A stretch of DNA of 64,000 bases from Gigaspora rosea. Taxonomy: Eukaryota; Glomeromycota; Glomeromycetes; Diversisporales; Gigasporaceae. The stretch spans positions 28,305-92,304 of the forward strand of contig QKWP01002016.1 of assembly GCA_003550325.1 (NCBI GenBank), in the 5' to 3' direction. The position numbers and the translations under genes are program-made. Below are positions 11,533-23,554 of this stretch, in pieces. The notes beneath the pieces are model-generated. The model made no database searches and was not told the origin of the DNA. It saw only the letters and a program-made list of their open reading frames with translations. The stretch's first letter is position 1. Each line of letters opens with the position of its first letter.

Positions 11533-13732
11533 TTAAATACTAATAATATTATTATTTCTTTTAAGAAATAAAATCTGTGAAACAGACTTTGGGTCAAGAC
11601 TTGTCCGTTTGGGGGTTACTTGGTTACCCGCGTCTGAGAATAAGCGTTCGCTTGGCACTGAAGTGGCCGGAATTTTTTTGCCATTTTGCTTAAATTTGGA
11701 AATTTTTTTTCTCGTTCTTTCCACCATAATAAAGGCTGAGTTGATTGTGATGCAACAGGCACTTTACTAACATCTTAATATTTGTCTAGTTCACTAATAG
11801 ATGTATTATTATCATTATCACTGTCATTATCAAAGATCGATGCAAAGTAATTGGTAGATGCGATTTGTATAGGTTGTTCACTAGCAATATTATTAAATTC
11901 CTCATGGCATACTTTAATTGCTTCTTTTTTTATATGGTCAGGCCAAGGACGCATCTTTTTGAGTCGTGGATCTAGTAAGGTTGCTAGAAGGCCAGTGTAT
12001 TTTTGATCTCCCCAATAGTTCCAAAGTGAATTATAAATTGCTTGCTTAACTTGAGCAATTGTTAATTGAACATCAAAGGTATTTTGATAGTAATCTTTTT
12101 CTTCATTTTCACTATCACTATCACTATCTATTGATTCTAAATAATAGTAATCTTAAATATTAATATTTTAAATTACTTAAAACAAATTAATAGCATTAAG
12201 ACAAAAATAATAAATTTACCACATTCTTCATTAAGGTTATTTTCGACTAATGGCTGATTTGGGTCTATTGCGAACTGAAATTTTAAGAGTTCAGTAATAG
12301 GATATACAACTGATAGTGTAGGGTACTTTTCAGCACTGAATGTTTCAGTTGCTTGATCGAATGGCTCAAAGATCTTAACCAATTCTTCAATTAGTGCCCA
12401 TTCATTTTCATTAGGTAAATAGCGACTAAGTTTTTTTCCATCTTTTTTGTCATCCAAATTTCGGGAAATATTTAAATTAGCCTCTAACCAAATAATTGCA
12501 TCTTTTAATTTTAATAGTCTTTTCCAAGACTGATATTTAGAATTCCACCTTGTTGGACAATCTTTAATTGGACGAAGAGGTTTAGTAATAATATTTTCAC
12601 TTAATTGCTCCTCAAATTCTATACTATCACCATCATCAATTTTACCTGCCTCTTCTTCTTCAAAATAAACCTCAGTATCAATTGAACTGGATAAAGACAA
12701 ACAATCCCGTTCCATGACCATCATTTGGGCTTTTTCTAACCTTTCTTGTTGTTTTGATGAGCTAAAAAAATTAACTAATTTTTTTATTTTTTTGGTTTGT
12801 GGATGAATTTTTTGCAGAGCAAAATTCACTGTCAATTGCAAAGTGTGCGCAGCACATGGAAGTCTTACAACATTCCATAATTGCATAGCCTTAATCATGT
12901 TAGTACCATTATCAGTAACAGCACATACAATCTTACCTTCAAGATTAAATTCAGTGCATTTATTTAGAAGAAATTGATGAATAGACTCAGCAGTATGGGG
13001 GTATGGTAATTTTTTGCAACACAATAACACACTATAGAGTGACCAATTAGGAGTTACCCAGTGACAAGTAACTCCAATATAACCCTGATTATTGCGTGAA
13101 GTCCATAAATCTGCTGTTATTGCAGCAGTTTCGCACGAAGATGCAATTTCTTGTCGAAGAAGATCTACATTTCTCAAATAATATAACATTATTTCATTTT
13201 TTATTAATTTATTAGAAGGAGGGCAAAATTTGGGATCAATTATTTCCATCATGCGACGAAATCCTCTTTTTCTTGGTGCTGATAAAGGTTGATTGTCAAG
13301 AAGAATCCATTCGATAACTCCTTTAATAATTTCTTTTCTTCTATTACCTTTGTGTGAGGTGTTAGATTTAATCATTTCAGGTAATGTAGTTTGTTGTTTT
13401 TTTTGTATTTCGATCTTTAGTTTTTTGCTATCCACGATATTATGTGATGATCGTAAGTGAGCGATCATATTTGATGTTGAATTATCATGAAAATATTCTG
13501 TATTACATTTTTTTTCTATTCCATTTTTTTTAATCATGACTTGACATACATCTTTAGCTCCAATTACTTTAAAATGCTTCCATACGAAACTTGATTTATT
13601 TCTGCCTCTCTTTTTTTTAGTACTGGTCGATGTGCTTGCAGAAGAACTTATATTATTACTATCATCATCGCTAGTACTTTCATATATATATGTATTTTCT
13701 TGAAAGCTTGCACTAGATTCTTGGGAATCCAT
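11533..13732 (-). pseudogene. BED-finger hAT transposase, broken
   Basis: Exon 1 (12220-13732) and exon 2 (from 12151) are joined in frame by a 68-bp intron (12152-12219). The N-terminus has a BED-like finger (W51, C63, C76, H92, H97). The RNase H-like catalytic region follows: ITADLWTS (D208), CAVTDNGTNM (D274), and the C-x2-H motif PCAAHTLQL (293-296). Exon 2 gives a segment running to LLATLLDPRLKKM, then a TAA at 11775-11777 where the family usually has leucine (one base change). After [18 protein letters not shown] the frame shifts near 11672-11679, then [16 protein letters not shown] completes the hAT dimerisation domain. Two lesions mean no active enzyme from this copy. A 519-residue N-terminal protein could still be translated. 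Confidence 0.9.
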
Positions 13733-14054
13733 TTTTAGTTGAATACAAGGTTAAATTATATGATGAAAGTAATATAAGAGTTATGTAATTTTAAAATTAT
13801 GATTTTGTAATCGAATTGCTCAATTAACAATATGTCAAGTACGAGTTTTAAGAGAATATAGGCTTTATTGAAAGATAAGTATTAGAGGCGTCCAAAATAT
13901 ACCTCTACCAAGTTTTTTTACATGTCTTTTTATACAAATTTCAGTTACTAATACTCTAACTCTCTTTTTTCTAGTTTTTTACTCCTCTGCAATTATGAAA
14001 CAATTTATCATTGAACTATTTATCATTAAATTTGATATACCCTTAGAAAAGAAA
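13733..14054. other. 5' region of hAT transposase
   Basis: AT-rich leader with no recognised coding sequence. Confidence 0.4.
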
Positions 14055-14185
14055 CAACGTTATGCATAACGATCTTATGCGAAACGATTTTATGCATAAA
14101 GATCTTATGCGAAACGATTTTATGCATACCGATCATATGCGTAATGATTTTATGCATAACGATTTTATGCATAACGATTTTAGCA
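14055..14185. repeat. Short tandem repeat, 'gattttatgcataac'
   Basis: About seven imperfect copies of a 15-18 bp unit built on 'cgatttTATGCATAA', inside the hAT element. Each unit carries the palindrome TATGCATA. Confidence 0.8.
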
Positions 14186-14664
14186 TGACGACGAAACGCG
14201 AGCGGGCATATAGTAGCATAACGATACTAAAATAAATAAAGCAATTAGTGATTAAAATTAAAAAAAAATATATGGGCCAGGATCCTTTGTAGGGTGTCGT
14301 GACGCATAATGTTATATTGAGGTTGAATTTACTACCTATTTTACAATACAACTTTAACGGGTTACATATCTTTTTAATTCAATATTGCTTTTAGTTATTT
14401 AACTAAACTTATGTTTATTTATCTGTTTAAAAAGTAATATCTATAAATGAAAAATACATGTATATATTAATTAAACAGGCCGATATAAAATTATATGAAG
14501 CTTTCATATGACATTACGTAATACACTACGTAATACGTGTCTAGTTTAATGTGCATAATAACATGTTTACCGATATACGGGTTACCCGGGTAACGATAGC
14601 TATAATCCGATTAAGGGGTGCCTAACGGGTTACCCGGGTGAATCTTATACGGGTACAAGCTCTA

Positions 14665-16029
14665 ATCTTAACTTGATTGACTTTAATTAAATATCAAAAA
14701 ATCAGGTAATCTCATGATAGATATGGCTAAGCATCCCGATTCTGTATAAGATCTACACTGATATAAACAATTGAAATGTGCAATATTTTTAAAGCAATAA
14801 AAGCTTACATTAGATGACCAAATTAAGGAACTTTGTTAGTGTCGAAGGTGATTTCATAGATAAAATTTTGTTATCTATGATTTTGTCTATTATCAAGTAA
14901 AAATATTCACAAGATTAGTATAACATAAAATTTTTATCAGTATATTATTAATATATAAAGCAATATAGGCAATATAAATTTCTATTTTGTAAACTGGTTT
15001 AAAAACTTTAGCAAGAATTTTTTTAATTCGAACACAAAAATTAGTTTTATGGATAAAATTTGCATTATCTTTTCTTAATTGCACGTTACGATCCTAATAT
15101 TTCTGGATACCTTTGGATACCTGAATTTCCAAATTTGGCAATATTTCACAACAGTTTTGTATTTCTGATATTACTGTCATTGATTTGTCCCGGGTACGTT
15201 TCAATTTATTTGTGCTAATATATTCTCTTTACAAGGGCAGTCCACCAAAAGCAAGCTTCAAGATTCGATCTGACGATTTTTATCTGAATTTGGATCTGAT
15301 CAGCGAAACACTTATAGCAAAATTCAATATTTTTTTGTTAGTAACTACAATTTACGTTCTCTGATTGAAATGGATTTAATGCTTTATTAATAAAAAATAT
15401 AAATTTTGACAATCTTCTGCATTGTAAGAAAGTTAAAATTCACCACGTAAAACAACGCTAAATTGAGATACTTTACTTGAAATATAAATGCTTCATTATT
15501 TATCCTTATTACAACTGTCAAACAGATGAACTTTCAATCATGACTTCTTAATTCAAGAATCAATACGACTTAATTGGTATATTTGGCTTATAATCAATTT
15601 GAAATCCTCAATCAAATTTAGACCCATAATTTACATATCGAATTACAACATGATAAGAATTTTTTACATATCAAAGAACATAAAAACATATTTTCTAGGT
15701 AAAGGTCCACAATAAATTGGTAAAAAAAATTGTAATTTTGTTAGCATTATGCTATTGAAAGCTTATTTGTGATAATGATTTAATTTCACGTTCAAAATAT
15801 TCAAAATGTGATAGGGAGCTTCGTATTTTTACGCATTATGAATGAACGGTTGTATTCATTTCATGATGATAGATGAATAAGATCGATTTACTATTTATAT
15901 GCATAATATTCTGATCAAGGTCCTGTAAAAAAACATCTGAACTTTAGTGTATACAAAATTTTGAATTTTCTGAGTTATCACGTTTTCTGAAAATTGATCC
16001 TAAAACTTGTTTATTTATTACTTGATTGT
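14665..16029. other. Noncoding
   Basis: No gene is seen. 15370-15490 is an inverted copy of the dispersed repeat at 1310-1440. The rest is AT-rich with no structure I can name. Confidence 0.45.
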
Positions 16030-17290
16030 TTTTTATCGCACAGAAATTTTTTGTTTCATAATTATTAACAAACTCAGTAACTTAGAAGTGGGTTCGTTTT
16101 TCTTTACTATGATCTTACGGCTCTAATATTTTAAGATAAGTACTTTTTATATTTACTTTTCCATTTGCATTATTACAATTCATTAATTCTTACGATTTTA
16201 CTTTTCCATTTGCATTATTACAATTCATCAATTCTTACGATTTACTTTTCATATATAAGATTATTATTGCTTGCACATAAATTTTGTTTAGTAAATATTA
16301 ATGAACACGGTTACTTCGTAAAGGTGTAGGTTCGTTTTTATATACTATGAGCTTGTGATCCAATATATCTAAGTATTATTATAGCAATTTTCTAATAATC
16401 TACTTATTATTTTACTTTTCATACATTAAATTCCTATTAGCGGCTGTTTATCGAACATAAATTTATTTAATAAATATTAACGAACTCTGTAAATTCGGAG
16501 GAGGTTCGTTTTTATTTACTATGAACTTGCTGCCCAATATATCTAAGATAAATATTATTGCATTTTATTGTTCTTTTGCATTATTATAATCTACCAATCC
16601 TTTATTCACTGTTTTACTTTTCATATATTAGATTTCTTTGTCCATCAAACTTTAATAAAGATTAATGTACTTGGTAACTTTGAAAAAATATGTGTTCGTT
16701 CTTATTTACTATGATCTTGCGGTCCTAATATATTTAAGATAAGAATTTTTATATTTTACTAGTTCTTCCATATAATAATTCTCTAATGCAGTACTCATCA
16801 TGGTTTTACTTTTATATATTAGATTTCTATTACATAGTTGCTCATCGCATTTAATGAATATTAACGAATTCGGTAACTTTGGAGAAGTGTGGGCTCGTTT
16901 TTATTTTCAATAATCTTGCGGTCCTATATATCTAAGATAAATATTAATCTATTTTATCGTTCTTTTGCATTATTACAACTCTCTAACACTTTACTCATGT
17001 TTTACTTTTCATATATTAGATTTCTATTACACGGTTGTTCATCAAATATCAGAGTGAGGACGACTAAGAGGAGAATGAGGAAGTAGAGGAGAAAAGTGAA
17101 AGTGAAGAGGAAATAGAAATAAACTTGTTTAGTAAATATTAATGACTCTGTAACTTCAGAGAAATGTGGATCATTTTTAGTTACTATGATCTTGCGGCCC
17201 TAATATTTATAAGGTAAGCATTCTTATATTACGATTATCTATAAACTATCCACAATTGTTTTCTTATATTAGATCTTTTACCTATGAAAA
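16030..17290. repeat. Diverged satellite, roughly 175-280 bp spacing, about six copies
   Basis: A unit recurs: 'ggttcgttttt', 'tttactatgatcttgcggtcctaatatatctaagataag' (in parts), 'ttgcattattacaa', 'tttacttttcatatattaga', 'aataaatattaacgaactcggtaac'. The 'gatcttgcgg' marker falls at about 16111, 16349, 16523, 16713, 16911 and 17188. Spacing varies because of small indels and a local duplication near 16158-16246. Two more copies lie at 19620-20050. Confidence 0.8.
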
Positions 17291-17477
17291 CTCAATACAC
17301 ACGAAATGCATGTATAAATACGAAATTGTATACGAGTAAGCATGGGTTTCATAATCACTGCACGGAAACTGAACGGAAACTGATCATCCAAAAATTTACT
17401 ACACGTTATCATACGAAAAATTGAAATTCGTGCACTATCGTGCATAGTATTATATCCATATATTGACGTATATTAAT

Positions 17478-17990
17478 CTTAATGATCACATAATTTCTGT
17501 GCACTAATGTGCACAATCGTTAAGATTCTTAATGATCATAATTTTCATGCACTGACGTGCACAATCATTAAGGTTCTTAACAATCATAATTTCATGCACT
17601 GTCATGCACAATTGTTAAAATTCTTAACGTTCATAATCATAATTTTCGTACTCTGACGTGCACAATCGTTAAGATTCTTAACAACTAAAATTTTAGTGCA
17701 CTGACATCACGATCAATTTTAACGATCATTTCTGTACATGATATCATGATCATCACAATCGTTAAGACACCTTAACGATCTTAAATTCAGTGCATTAATA
17801 TCATGATCATCACAATCGTTAACGATCATGATTTTTGTGCATAATATCACAATTGTCACAATTGTTAAGATCCTTAATTTCATGTACTAACGTGATGATC
17901 ATTAAGATCCTTAACGATCATAATTCTGTGCATTAATGTGATGATCATTAAGATTCTTAATGATTATAAATTCCATGCATTGATGCACAC
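17478..17990. repeat. GTGCAC satellite, about 47-bp units
   Basis: About ten units read 'cttaacgatcataattt', then 'gtgcactgacgtgcacaatc', then 'gttaagatt'. Each has a near-palindromic TGCACTGACGTGCA core, so each could form a small hairpin. Degeneration increases toward the right. Confidence 0.8.
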
Positions 17991-18851
17991 AAAAACATTC
18001 ATTTTGTTGTTTTTTTTTGTTTTTTTGCACTTATCAATAATAATTTCCGTGCATTGACGCGCACAAATTATATTTGATTTGTAAGCAAATAAATATTTGC
18101 TTTTTTTTTTTGTTTATTCTTGTAATTTTTATTATTGTCTTTTATTTTTTTATAATTTTTTTTTTTACAACTCATTAATTTTTATATAATTTTTTTTTGG
18201 TTATTGTCATTGTTTTTAAACCATCCTTTAGATTTATTGCTTTAGAAGTTGCTCTTTTGGAATCACTATCATTTTGGTGTATGTTTTGTCATCATTTTTG
18301 GTAGTATCGCAGCTTTATTTTTTTTTACTGTTATTTTTTCTTTTATTTTTTAATAATTTCTGTATATTATTGTATTTTAGTATCTCCTTGAGTTACTGCC
18401 ATTGGATTTGCCACAAACAGAGTTGTCCCTATTGGATTTATTTCTAAAGTAGTCATTTCGAATTTATTTTTAAACCTTTCATTTTGGTACTATTACTTTG
18501 TTTATTATTAGTTGCTGGGTTATTTTTAAAGTTGGTAGTTTTAGTAATTGGAAGTATTTTCTTATTCAGCATGTAAATATATTTGTATTGTAAAATTTAA
18601 TTAATAAAATAATTAAAGTAGTTAATAAAATGCAAAATTTAGTTAATAAAACTTATAAAATTTAGTTAATAAAATTATAAAATTTAGTTAATAAAATAAT
18701 GCATATACGATATATTATCTGTTATTATGTATATATCAGATATATATGTTACCTGCACGTAAATATGCACAAGATAATGCACAAGAAAACATATAAAATT
18801 GCACGTTAGTACGTGCACTATTGCACAGAATCTGTGCCTTATTATGTGCTA
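17991..18851. other. Noncoding, T-rich
   Basis: Poly(T)-rich sequence followed by about five short copies of 'aatttagttaataaaat' (18595-18690) and more GTGCA words (18770-18850). No gene is seen. Confidence 0.5.
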
Positions 18852-19509
18852 TCCCTTAAACCATCTAGCAGGCAAATTTGCCCGCTAAAATTATTTTTAA
18901 AAAGTTTTTTTGAGTTTTCTTAAAATTTTTTTAAGCTTGACCCCCCTATTTATTGAATAAAATTAAAGATATTCCTTTTATAAATAATATATTTAAATTT
19001 TATTATTAAATCTTTAATTTTGATCAAGATATTACATTTTTTACAAAACTTATTTTTTAATTTTACTATTAAAATTTTAAAAAGTTTCTTAAAATTTTAT
19101 ATGTTCCTGAAGAGAAATTTTATAGTTTCTACTAAGTAAAGTCTAAATTTTGCTTAATAAATTATAAAAGTTAAAATAATAAAAGTAGTGTAATTTTAAA
19201 TTGTCTACAACTTTGGGTTAAGGTAATAGGGGTTAAATCTTAAATTTTTATTAAGTAAAACTAAAAAAAAAGGAAAAAATTTTTAAATTTAAAATTTTTT
19301 TAAAAAATTATAAACTTTTCTTTTATAAGCAACCTCAAATTTTTTATAAATATTAAGTAAATAAAATAAAGTTTTAAATAGTATAATCATAGTTTTTATT
19401 TAAAAAAAAAAATTATAAAATATTTTTATTTTTAAAAAAAATAGATCAGCATGAATTTATAAAATTTAAGCATGCAAATTTGCCTGCTGAACCTGGACGG
19501 TTTAAGGGA
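18852..19509. mobile_element. TA-flanked MITE, 658 bp
   Basis: The left end TCCCTTAAACC and its complement at the right end are flanked by TA (18850-18851 and 19510-19511). The repeats continue imperfectly as AGCAGGCAAATTTGC on both sides. There is no coding content. It lies between blocks of the 16-20 kb satellite. Confidence 0.75.
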
Positions 19510-19619
19510 TAAACGTGTTATTCCATACACTATCTCGTATAGATTTACGTGCAGGTTCGTGTGGTTCTATGTCCAAGCTCTCTCGTGTATTGCAGTATCA
19601 TTCCATGCTGCAATTTGTT

Positions 19620-20050
19620 ATAGGGTAATTGCTCATAATTCATTAAAGAACTCGGTAACTTCAGAGAAATATGAATTTGTTTTTTTACTATAATTTTGCG
19701 ACCTAATATGTTTGAGTCACCTAAGATAAGTATTTTTGTATTTTACTTGTCCTTTATTATTATAGTTCTCTAATGCAGTACTCACGGGTTTACTTTCATA
19801 TATTAGATTTCTATTACCTAAATGTTCATAGCACATAAAATTATTTCCGAACGCGGTAACTTCGGAGAAATTTGGGTTCGGTCTTATTTATTATGATCTT
19901 GAGATCCTAGTATCTTTGGCACCACCTAAGGTAAACATAATATTTTTTCATATTGTTATGGATCTCTAATGCACTGCTCACGTTTTATTGTTCATATATT
20001 AATCTTTTACAGCTGCTCTCATAAATTCTGGGGCAACTGATAGAAATTCA
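19620..20050. repeat. Satellite, outlying copies
   Basis: Two or more copies of the 16-17 kb satellite, with markers 'actataattttgcgacc' (about 19688) and 'ttatgatcttgagatcc' (about 19891). They imply that 17.3-19.6 kb was inserted into, or expanded within, one original array. Confidence 0.7.
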
Positions 20051-21171
20051 CTAGTTTTTGTCACTATAAACCAGTTTAGTATAATAACGAACTCAGAAAA
20101 TAGATAGTTCTTTAGCGTTTAATGCAAATGATATACAATTATACTTCTCTATAATTATTTGGTTTTATTTTATGCAAAAATATGATTATAAAAAATTTTA
20201 TTATAATGTGCTTATACAGAAGTATTTTTTATAAGTTTATTAATGAATTTTTTTAGGATTTAAGCTTTGTGATTATATAGGGGTGTTTATTGAGGAATAT
20301 GACTGTATTTGTAAGTATTTCTATTACAAAATAATTTATTGATTCATTTATTAATATTGGTATAATAATTTTCACGAATGGTAATAACAATAATGCATAA
20401 ATATAAGCTTTAAAACCAGTCTAGAAGTTGTTGAATATTTCAAAATATCCATTCAGCAACTTTATGATTTTAATTATGAGGTATTTAGTAGAATGATAAC
20501 AGATTTTACTTTCTATATGTATAACTAATATCTTGATAATTAATAATAAGGCTACAAGGTTAATTTTTTGGTTCTCATAATACAAAATTGGAAAATGGCC
20601 AGCAACCCAGCGTTAACCAGCGATACCTCTCGGAAACGAGCAACTATTAACAGGAAATCACGTTGGCACAGGGGCAGGGACTGTGCTGTGGTATGTTATA
20701 GTTGTTAGTATTTAGACAAGCGAGAGGGTTTACGTATAGTGATTTGGCAATTCGAAAGAGAGTGTATGTGATTTAGAATCGATTAGAGGGTTCTTTATTT
20801 AATAATGATGAAATACTATGGCAAACATGCCTACAAAGTAGAGCGAATACCGCCCGTTTATAATGGCATTTCTGCGAAAGTATCATATATCCATTTCTCC
20901 CATATCAGCCAGTTATGCCATTTCTCCATATCAACCAGTTATGCTATTTCTTCCATATCAGCCGGTTATACCATTTCGCCAATATTAGTTATTTATGCAG
21001 AGATTACACGAGCTTTTAATTTTATTTTCAAAAATTTATACTGTATATAAAGACATATAAAATTTTTCTATTGACATCTAAAAAAAACACCCAGATAGTA
21101 AATATAGTCAATAATTTTTTAAAAAATTTTGCAGAATTTGATCCGCCGGGTTATGAGAATCAATTGATTAA
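20051..21171. other. Noncoding; small tandem repeat at 20890-20990
   Basis: No gene is recognised. Three imperfect copies of a 28-30 bp unit ('ccatatcagcc', 'agttatgccatttct') lie at 20890-20990. A block at 20590-20800 is less AT-rich and may be a piece of a retroelement leader, but nothing proves it. Confidence 0.4.
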
Positions 21172-21455
21172 GGTTGTTCTTAAGCAGCCCCCTCAATGAG
21201 ATTTGCTAGTGATCGAGGTGCTGCTCAATCATTTCGATTAATCTAATTTAATTGAAATGATTTTAATAATGATTTTGCCGGAAATCATTGTGCAAAATGC
21301 GGATTTTAAATTTTAGCCAATCAGAATAACTCGATGAAAAAAAAGGTGGTTGTTAACTCCAGGTTTTTTTTTGATTGAAATGATGGATCACGGTCAATTT
21401 TTTTTAATCAATCCAATCATTTATTAATCATTGAGGTAGGTGCTTGAGAACAACC
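21172..21455. mobile_element. Harbinger-like MITE, 284 bp
   Basis: The ends GGTTGTTCTTAAGCA and GGTTGTTCTCAAGCA (complement of the right end) are flanked by TAA on both sides (21169-21171 and 21456-21458). A 3-bp TAA/TTA duplication is typical of PIF/Harbinger. The terminal repeats extend to 'cctcaatga'. No coding content. Confidence 0.8.
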
Positions 21456-21759
21456 TAAGTTTGTATGGCCTAACATAATAATTTGATTTTAGATTATTTA
21501 CCTGCTAATAAATACTAATTAAGTGCTTTATTATGCAAATTATAGACAAATTATTGCAAATTTTAAAATTTAAATTTTTAGTAGTTTTTTTTTTTGATGT
21601 CAAAATAGTCACACAAATGCTTAGAATTAACATTAGACTTATTATTTTTTTATAATCTACCTTAATATAATTAAAAATAATGTAACAAAATAAATTATAG
21701 CCAGCATAACAGTTTAGTACTGTAATTCAATAATCATATAATAATGGAATATTATATTC

Positions 21760-21974
21760 ATAACGCCCGTGTTATATACCACCCTATTATTTAAACTACC
21801 AGTATATTGTTGCAATTAGAGCTAGAGTTAGAATTAGGGTTAGAGTTAGGTTAGGGTTAGGGTTAGTGCTTAGTATAAAATTGTGAGAAGAGTATTTTTT
21901 TAGTTACACTACAGGGGTTAACCTAGTTAAATTTTGAGTTATTTATATAAGGTGTTATATAACACAGTGTTATG
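21760..21974. mobile_element. Probable MITE with TTAGGG tract
   Basis: Imperfect terminal repeats of about 24 bp (CATAACGCCCGTGTTATATA and the complement of the right end) enclose a run of TTAGGG-like words at 21833-21873. A partial target duplication ('attata') is possible. Confidence 0.5.
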
Positions 21975-22024
21975 ATTATAACTTTCCTATAATAATACTT
22001 GGTCAACAAAGTTATATTTACTGC

Positions 22025-22358
22025 CAGAATCAAAATTTTTTATTTATCTTATTTATAGGTGATTTTTGATACCATGTAAATGCTTGCATTTTATTTTTTT
22101 AACGCCAATTCCTAAATGATTGTAATGACCAAACTTTATACATTACAAAAGAATTATTCTCTGCTGTTTCTTGATAATAATCAAATACCATATCCTCATC
22201 CTTCTCAATACCAATTCTATGCACATAGCAATAGCAAACATGAAAATTGCATTAGAGCTTCCTTTTTTTACTAAATTTTGAAAATCTGCGGAACTTAATC
22301 GGCTAAAATTGTCTATGATTTTAGTAATTTCATTTGATAACCTTTGTTTAATTGACAT
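22025..22358 (-). pseudogene. Sel1-repeat protein relic
   Basis: The ATG at 22356-22358 starts MSIKQRLSNEITKIIDNF, a leader like that of the Sel1 gene at 4.5-5.4 kb. After GSSNAIF the Sel1 consensus continues in another frame (CYCYVHRIGIEKDEDMVFDYY), then in a third (GHYNHLGIGVKK), then again as MQAFTWYQKS. At least three one- or two-base shifts make it a pseudogene. Confidence 0.8.
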
Positions 22359-22959
22359 TTTGAACGCGAAGGAAAAAAATACCCGGCTGCGAACGCAACG
22401 ATGTGTAATACATATTTATTACTTATAATGGTTGTATAATATATAATTTATCTATCATAATTGACAATATAATCTAAATTGTATACGCACAGTATTCAGC
22501 TAGTAAACTTCGTTACACTACCCTCAACGAATAGCACTAATTTGTTGCCAATAATAAATATGTACTGTACGCATGTACGATGCAGAAAATCTAAATACCT
22601 CTATCACTTTATATAGAATAAAGATTAACTAACACATTAAAAATAACTTAAATTCAGTAGAATGGTTTCTCTGTTAAGTGCGAACATATTATTCTTTGCG
22701 TATTATTCTATGCAAAGAGTTTTGAGAGTTCTAGATCCTTCACTTTATTGAAATTTATAACTTACGAAAATTTACTTCCAAAAAATGCTACAATTGTGCA
22801 TGTCCTGCACCGTGCGTACGTACGTATATACTACACTCAACAACAGCCATTAAAAAATATGACATACGTACGTAACATCTGATTTTGCGTTTAAAATGTT
22901 AAATACAAAAGCCGTAACTCATCAGAAAAAATTACTCAAAACAATAATTCTTTTTATCA
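22359..22959. other. Noncoding, GTACGTACG motifs
   Basis: Upstream of the Sel1 relic. Motifs related to ACGTACGTACG occur at about 22562-22580, 22815-22828 and 22866-22875. No gene is seen. Confidence 0.5.
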
Positions 22960-23255
22960 TCTGAAACTAATTGACATTCAAACATCAGCTGATATACAAT
23001 ACTCTGGAATAAAGCATTTATTATCAAAAAATGTGTAGGGATGAAATGGATCAAGTTAGTGATTGTTATTAGGAATTGGAGTTGAAATAAATAAGTATAA
23101 AGCGTTCATACATTATCTGAAGTCTGCTGAGACTAGTAATTATATGAGAATTAGAAAAATTGCCGTTTGTTGCTTTTACGGAAATTGCGTATCACCGAAA
23201 AAATTGAAGCTAAATACGCTAATTGGATTGAATTGAACTTTCCTTAATACCTTTA
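22960..23255 (+). pseudogene. Sel1-repeat relic upstream of kinase relic
   Basis: The plus strand gives GIGVEINKYKAFIHYLKSAE and then a diverged repeat. Upstream frames are broken by stops. With the kinase relic at 23555-24420 in the same orientation, it repeats the Sel1-then-kinase order of the gene at 3.4-5.4 kb, so it is probably a dead second fusion gene. Confidence 0.65.
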
Positions 23256-23554
23256 AATTTTACATTTTAAAAGTTAGAAATTCTTAAATTATTTAATCTT
23301 TTAGGAAAGGATTATAATTAACATTTATTAATACAAAATAATTGACTTAGGGCATTCAGTTTATAGTTGGTAATTATTCATAATTTAAATAACAATAGCA
23401 ATATTTGTTTTTAAGGAATTCAAAAAATTACACACCGCTACATATATTATTATGAACTAAAGATATCTAACACATTATTTATTTGATACGCTTCATTTTG
23501 AAAAAAATTTTACAAAGTGAAATAAAGTAATTGATGTTTTGTCCATGGAACTCA

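Larger units (their letters stand above)
10298..14664 (-). mobile_element. hAT transposon, 4.4 kb, eroded
   Basis: The left terminus TAGAGGTTGTACCCG (10298) and the complement of the right terminus TAGAGCTTGTACCCG (ending 14664) differ by one base. TAGNG starts are usual for hAT elements. ACCCGGGT and TTACCCGGG words cluster inside both ends, consistent with subterminal transposase-binding repeats. The transposase gene lies between, on the minus strand. The flanking 8-mers do not match, so the target duplication has decayed or an end has been lost. A Mutator-like MITE is nested at 10459-10994. Confidence 0.75.

Noticed and set aside
17478-17990. CRISPR-like array
   Set aside because: Units are contiguous and degenerate with no unique spacers of constant length; the organism is eukaryotic.
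21833-21873. Chromosome end (telomere)
   Set aside because: The tract is short, degenerate and internal, and lies inside an inverted-repeat element.
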